Source: Cardinalis cardinalis (Eukaryota > Chordata > Aves > Passeriformes > Cardinalidae). Taken from it: DNA of 64,000 nt. Below the pieces are notes generated by a model. It had not been told where the DNA came from and ran no database searches. It was given only the letters and a program-made list of their open reading frames with translations. The translations under genes and the position numbers were made by a program. Location of the stretch: positions 1,942,480 to 2,006,479 of the forward strand of contig JACDOX010000106.1 in NCBI GenBank assembly GCA_014549065.1. Reading direction: 5' to 3'. Shown in pieces: positions 61,343 to 64,000 of this stretch; positions within the stretch are counted from its first letter, which is position 1; every line of letters begins with the position of its first letter.

Positions 61343-63448
61343 CTGTGGAAACAGAATGAAGAGAGGAAAAGTCACACAGGAAAGGGAAGTACTCTGCATC
61401 AGGGAGAACAGCTGAAGGAAGTTAGGTGGGGCACAAATTACAAATATGCTCAAGAGCTGTGAAAGCAAGTGCGCAGAAAACAATATAAGATTCAGTCTTT
61501 AACCTCTCGACTTTTTGATCTATACATGAAAGTGTGAATCCAGCCAGGCTGACCTGCCCTGCACAATGGCTGTTCCTTCCCTACACCAGTACCCTTTTAC
61601 TTCACCAGGAGTTCCAGAGGGAGCATGTTTCTTCACAAACACAGTCCCCTTTTCAGCTCCAGTGGTCAGTGTGGACTGAATCCTGCCCACGCTGAGGTTT
61701 ACCAGAAGCATTAAATTCTTGTGGCAAGTTAGTTATGCTTACACATCAGGCTGGGATACAAGAATGCTTTACCATGTCCATGCTTACATACAATGCACTC
61801 ATATCTGCCTTGAATATTTATCAGCTATTTTCTTTCAGAAAGCTGTATGCACTGAAGGGGTGGGGTGCAGGATATCTCCTGTTTTACTGTTACTTTCAAC
61901 ACATGGTAATTCCATCTGTGCCTATAGAGCAATGTTTGTACCATTGTTATACTGAGTTTGGGACTACATTAAAACAATGACAGGTCACAACTAAATTAAA
62001 ACAATGAGAGTATTTCAAATATAGAGTATAGAAATCAAATCAAAGCATTCCCAAGGAAAGGAAAAGAAGGCTTATACAACATTCTGTTAGTGAATAGATG
62101 AATTTTCTTCTTTACCTTGCCTTCACAAATCAGCTCCAGAAGATGAGGATTTGAAGTACCAGAAAACAGTAATGTGAGCAAGAAGCTTAAGCTACTCATC
62201 TTCACTGTGGCTTCACTGAAGCACCAATCACCAGCTTCAAACCTGAACTATTCAGCATCTGTGTAACCCCATGCACTCATCATCTTTCTAAGAGGCATCA
62301 ACATTTTTATTCTCACAAGAAAAACAGCAATTTACAGTAAGAAAGTTAAAACAAGAATGAAACGTTTCCATTTTTCTGAGGCATGTCATCAGGAGAGTCA
62401 ATCAGCTTGGCTGGAATGCAGCCCTGAGCAGGAAGGCCCAGATCTATTTCTGCAGCCTGCAGAGAAGGTGGAAAGACAAGGCAAAAAGAGAAGGCAACAG
62501 GAAGAATAATTCCTCCTTTCAGCTTCCTGGACTACTGCTGCTGCAGAGGAGTTGCAGTTCAGTAAGTGCTAAAAGCTAATTTTTCCAGTAATAACTTTAA
62601 ACAAAGACCCTACTTCTAGACTTCATCTTCTCTTGCAGCAATCTGAAGCAACTGAAAGACAAAACAGTAGATTTATTTCCTAGAACAGTCACAAGATTGG
62701 ACTTGAAAAGGTCCCTCGCATCCTATGTAGTCGGTCCATCCAGCCCAAACTAGGGGCTTCGTNCACTACATTTAAAATGATAGACACCTGTAAATGGGTT
62801 TTTTAAGTTTCAAATAGTCCTTCCAGCTCTACAGTCCCTGTGCATAAAAGCANAAGAGGATGAGGAGGAGAAGCCTGAGCTACCTTCCATCTCACCAGCT
62901 GCATTCACACAACAGCAGCACAGCCACTGCAGTAAGCCAGGGCTTCCCCGGTCCCATGTGCCTGGCTAAATCCAGCCTCCCAAAGTTCCTTTGCCTTCAT
63001 TCACTGCACAATGCATCTACAGTTCTGGGTTGAGCGCTAATCCTAAAGTCTCTGCTTCATCCACTCCAGCAGGAACACCCCCAGCACCTGAACTCCAGCA
63101 GCTCACTGATTCTTGCATGGATACCTGGCAGGCATCCCAGCCCCGCCTGTGCTGTGAGCACCTACTGATAAGCTCCTCTTGCCATTGCCAGTCACCACAC
63201 CCACACTGTCAACAGGGACTATTTATCACTGAAGAAAATTCCAAGGTCTGTGAAGTGATGGTTTTTTTAAAGAGGCTTTCCCCACTCTATTGTGACTTTA
63301 GCACAGCCCTGTATACTTTCTGGTTTTTTCTAACATTACCATGTCAGAAATGATTTCTCAGAATACCAATACAAAATTGTGCAAAGAACAGCATGAAGTC
63401 CAGAAGGAGCTGAGAGGAAACTATGATCACTCAGTTAAAAAACCAGGA

Positions 63449-63471
63449 TATTTATATATATATTTAAATAT
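63449..63471. repeat. TA-rich simple run
   Basis: A run of TATATATATATATTTAAATA type in PCTP intron 1, not a regular long microsatellite. Confidence 0.6.
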
Positions 63472-63886
63472 GGATTTAGAAGTCAGTATTGAATAATAAA
63501 TCTGTCAGAACGAAGACACTGTCAATCACAAGTCAGTTCCTAAACCACAGAAGTTCTTTAAAGAAGTTAGTCACCCCAAAAGGGAAGAATTTCATTCCAA
63601 CCCTTTCTGAACTACCTCCAGATTTTAGAGGCCAAAGGGTGGAAAATCAGTGTGGAGGGAGTTCTGGAGAGAGGCAGGAAGGGGGAGGGCTCCTGGAGAG
63701 AGGATGCTCGGGAGGGTGGCACATGGAACACCCGGAATTCCCCATCCAGCTGCTCCAAGCTCGGTTCCGCGGGGTCACTGCGGCCCAGCAGCTTTCTCAT
63801 CAGCACTTAATGGCATTACTCGGAAAGCGGCTTTCTGCGAGCCTGGAGAAACCGAGCCCAGGCCTGTGCGGGGAACCCGCGGCTGA

Positions 63887-63894
63887 GGGCGGGG
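63887..63894 (+). promoter_or_regulatory. GC box (Sp1/KLF-type)
   Basis: GGGCGGGG sits in the CpG-rich end of the window, a standard Sp1/KLF core. Short motifs of this kind are common in CpG islands, so its use is not proven. Confidence 0.35.
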
Positions 63895-63938
63895 TCGTGC
63901 GGGCCCCGCATCCCCGTCTGCACCGCCCCCGGCGCCGC

Positions 63939-64000
63939 CACCACCGCCCCCATCCCCAACACCACCGCCCCCCATCCCCGTCACCACCGCCCCCCATCCC
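63939..64000 (+). repeat. GC-rich 21-22-bp tandem repeat, cut by the window end
   Basis: Three units share the form CACCACCGCCCCCCATCCCC followed by AA or GT: 63939-63959, 63960-63981 and 63982-64000 (incomplete). The minus strand carries many runs of three or more G, so it could form G-quadruplexes. A related, less regular CACCGCCCCC segment precedes it from about 63921. Confidence 0.75.

Larger units (their letters stand above)
61343..64000 (-). other. PCTP: PCTP intron 1 (3' part), running to the window end
   Basis: Exon 2 begins at 61342, and I could not find a sequence matching the first 47 residues of PCTP on the minus strand up to 64000. This stretch is therefore intron 1, possibly ending in 5' regulatory sequence. 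It contains a TA-rich run at 63449-63471 and a CpG-rich end. Open frames of 60-120 codons here, including 62991-63353 on the plus strand, look like chance. Confidence 0.7.
63718..64000. promoter_or_regulatory. CpG-island edge, probable PCTP promoter flank
   Basis: From about 63718 the sequence changes abruptly from AT-rich to strongly GC-rich with dense CpG dinucleotides, unlike anything else in the window. Since PCTP transcription runs leftwards and exon 1 is missing, the natural reading is that the window stops inside the CpG island of the PCTP promoter or first exon. The island edge is seen; the promoter role is inferred. Confidence 0.65.

Noticed and set aside
62700..62830. Possible CR1 fragment ('gtccttccagctctacagt')
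   Set aside because: The similarity is limited to a short 3'-end-like stretch and the expected neighbouring CR1 segments are missing.
62991..63353. 120-codon plus-strand open frame in PCTP intron 1
   Set aside because: Pro/Ser/Cys-rich translation without domain or conservation evidence; local GC increase explains the lack of stops.
63612..63806. Minus-strand open frame near the CpG island as possible PCTP exon 1
   Set aside because: Its translation shows no similarity to the PCTP N-terminus, and it has no donor in the right phase to join exon 2.
1..64000. CRISPR arrays, operons, prophage or bacterial toxin-antitoxin systems
   Set aside because: The window is vertebrate nuclear DNA with spliced genes. 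The only regular repeat array has variable units and no spacers.

Overview
The window looks like about 64 kb of a bird nuclear genome. It is AT-rich, poor in transposons and has isolated single-base ambiguities typical of a draft assembly. Two degraded CR1 LINE 3' ends, the dominant interspersed repeat of birds and other sauropsids, are recognisable. No bacterial or viral gene organisation is present.

The only gene I can identify with confidence is PCTP (phosphatidylcholine transfer protein, STARD2) on the minus strand at the right-hand end. Five consecutive coding exons (2 to 6 by comparison with the human gene) lie between 61342 and 56245. All have consensus GT/AG splice sites and their phases join perfectly. 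They encode residues corresponding to human 48 to the stop, with a C-terminus two residues longer than in human. Two AATAAA signals about 1 kb past the stop mark the likely 3' end of the transcript. Exon 1 (human residues 1-47) is not visible. The last ~280 bp of the window are a CpG-rich, G4-prone sequence, so the promoter and exon 1 probably lie just beyond base 64000.

The remaining 55 kb (1 to about 55185) carries no gene I can name. In tetrapods a large gene-poor interval separates PCTP from ANKFN1 on the same strand, and this stretch fits that interval or the far 5' part of ANKFN1. It holds CR1 relics, an ancient palindromic repeat, microsatellites, short tandem duplications, several perfect hairpins, a few CTCF-like sites and a striking 440-bp minisatellite (29471-29910) of about 20 units. 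A few places have exon-like combinations of polypyrimidine tract/AG, open frame and GTAAGT/GTGAGT. The best is a minus-strand pair at 26579-26685 and 23750-23807, whose junction would create an ATG. These are candidates only. By-eye searches of this kind give false positives, and most open frames of 60-120 codons in the window are chance.

I found no convincing undescribed multi-gene system. The most unusual objects are the minisatellite, the candidate exon pair and a 200-codon open frame at 9900-10502.
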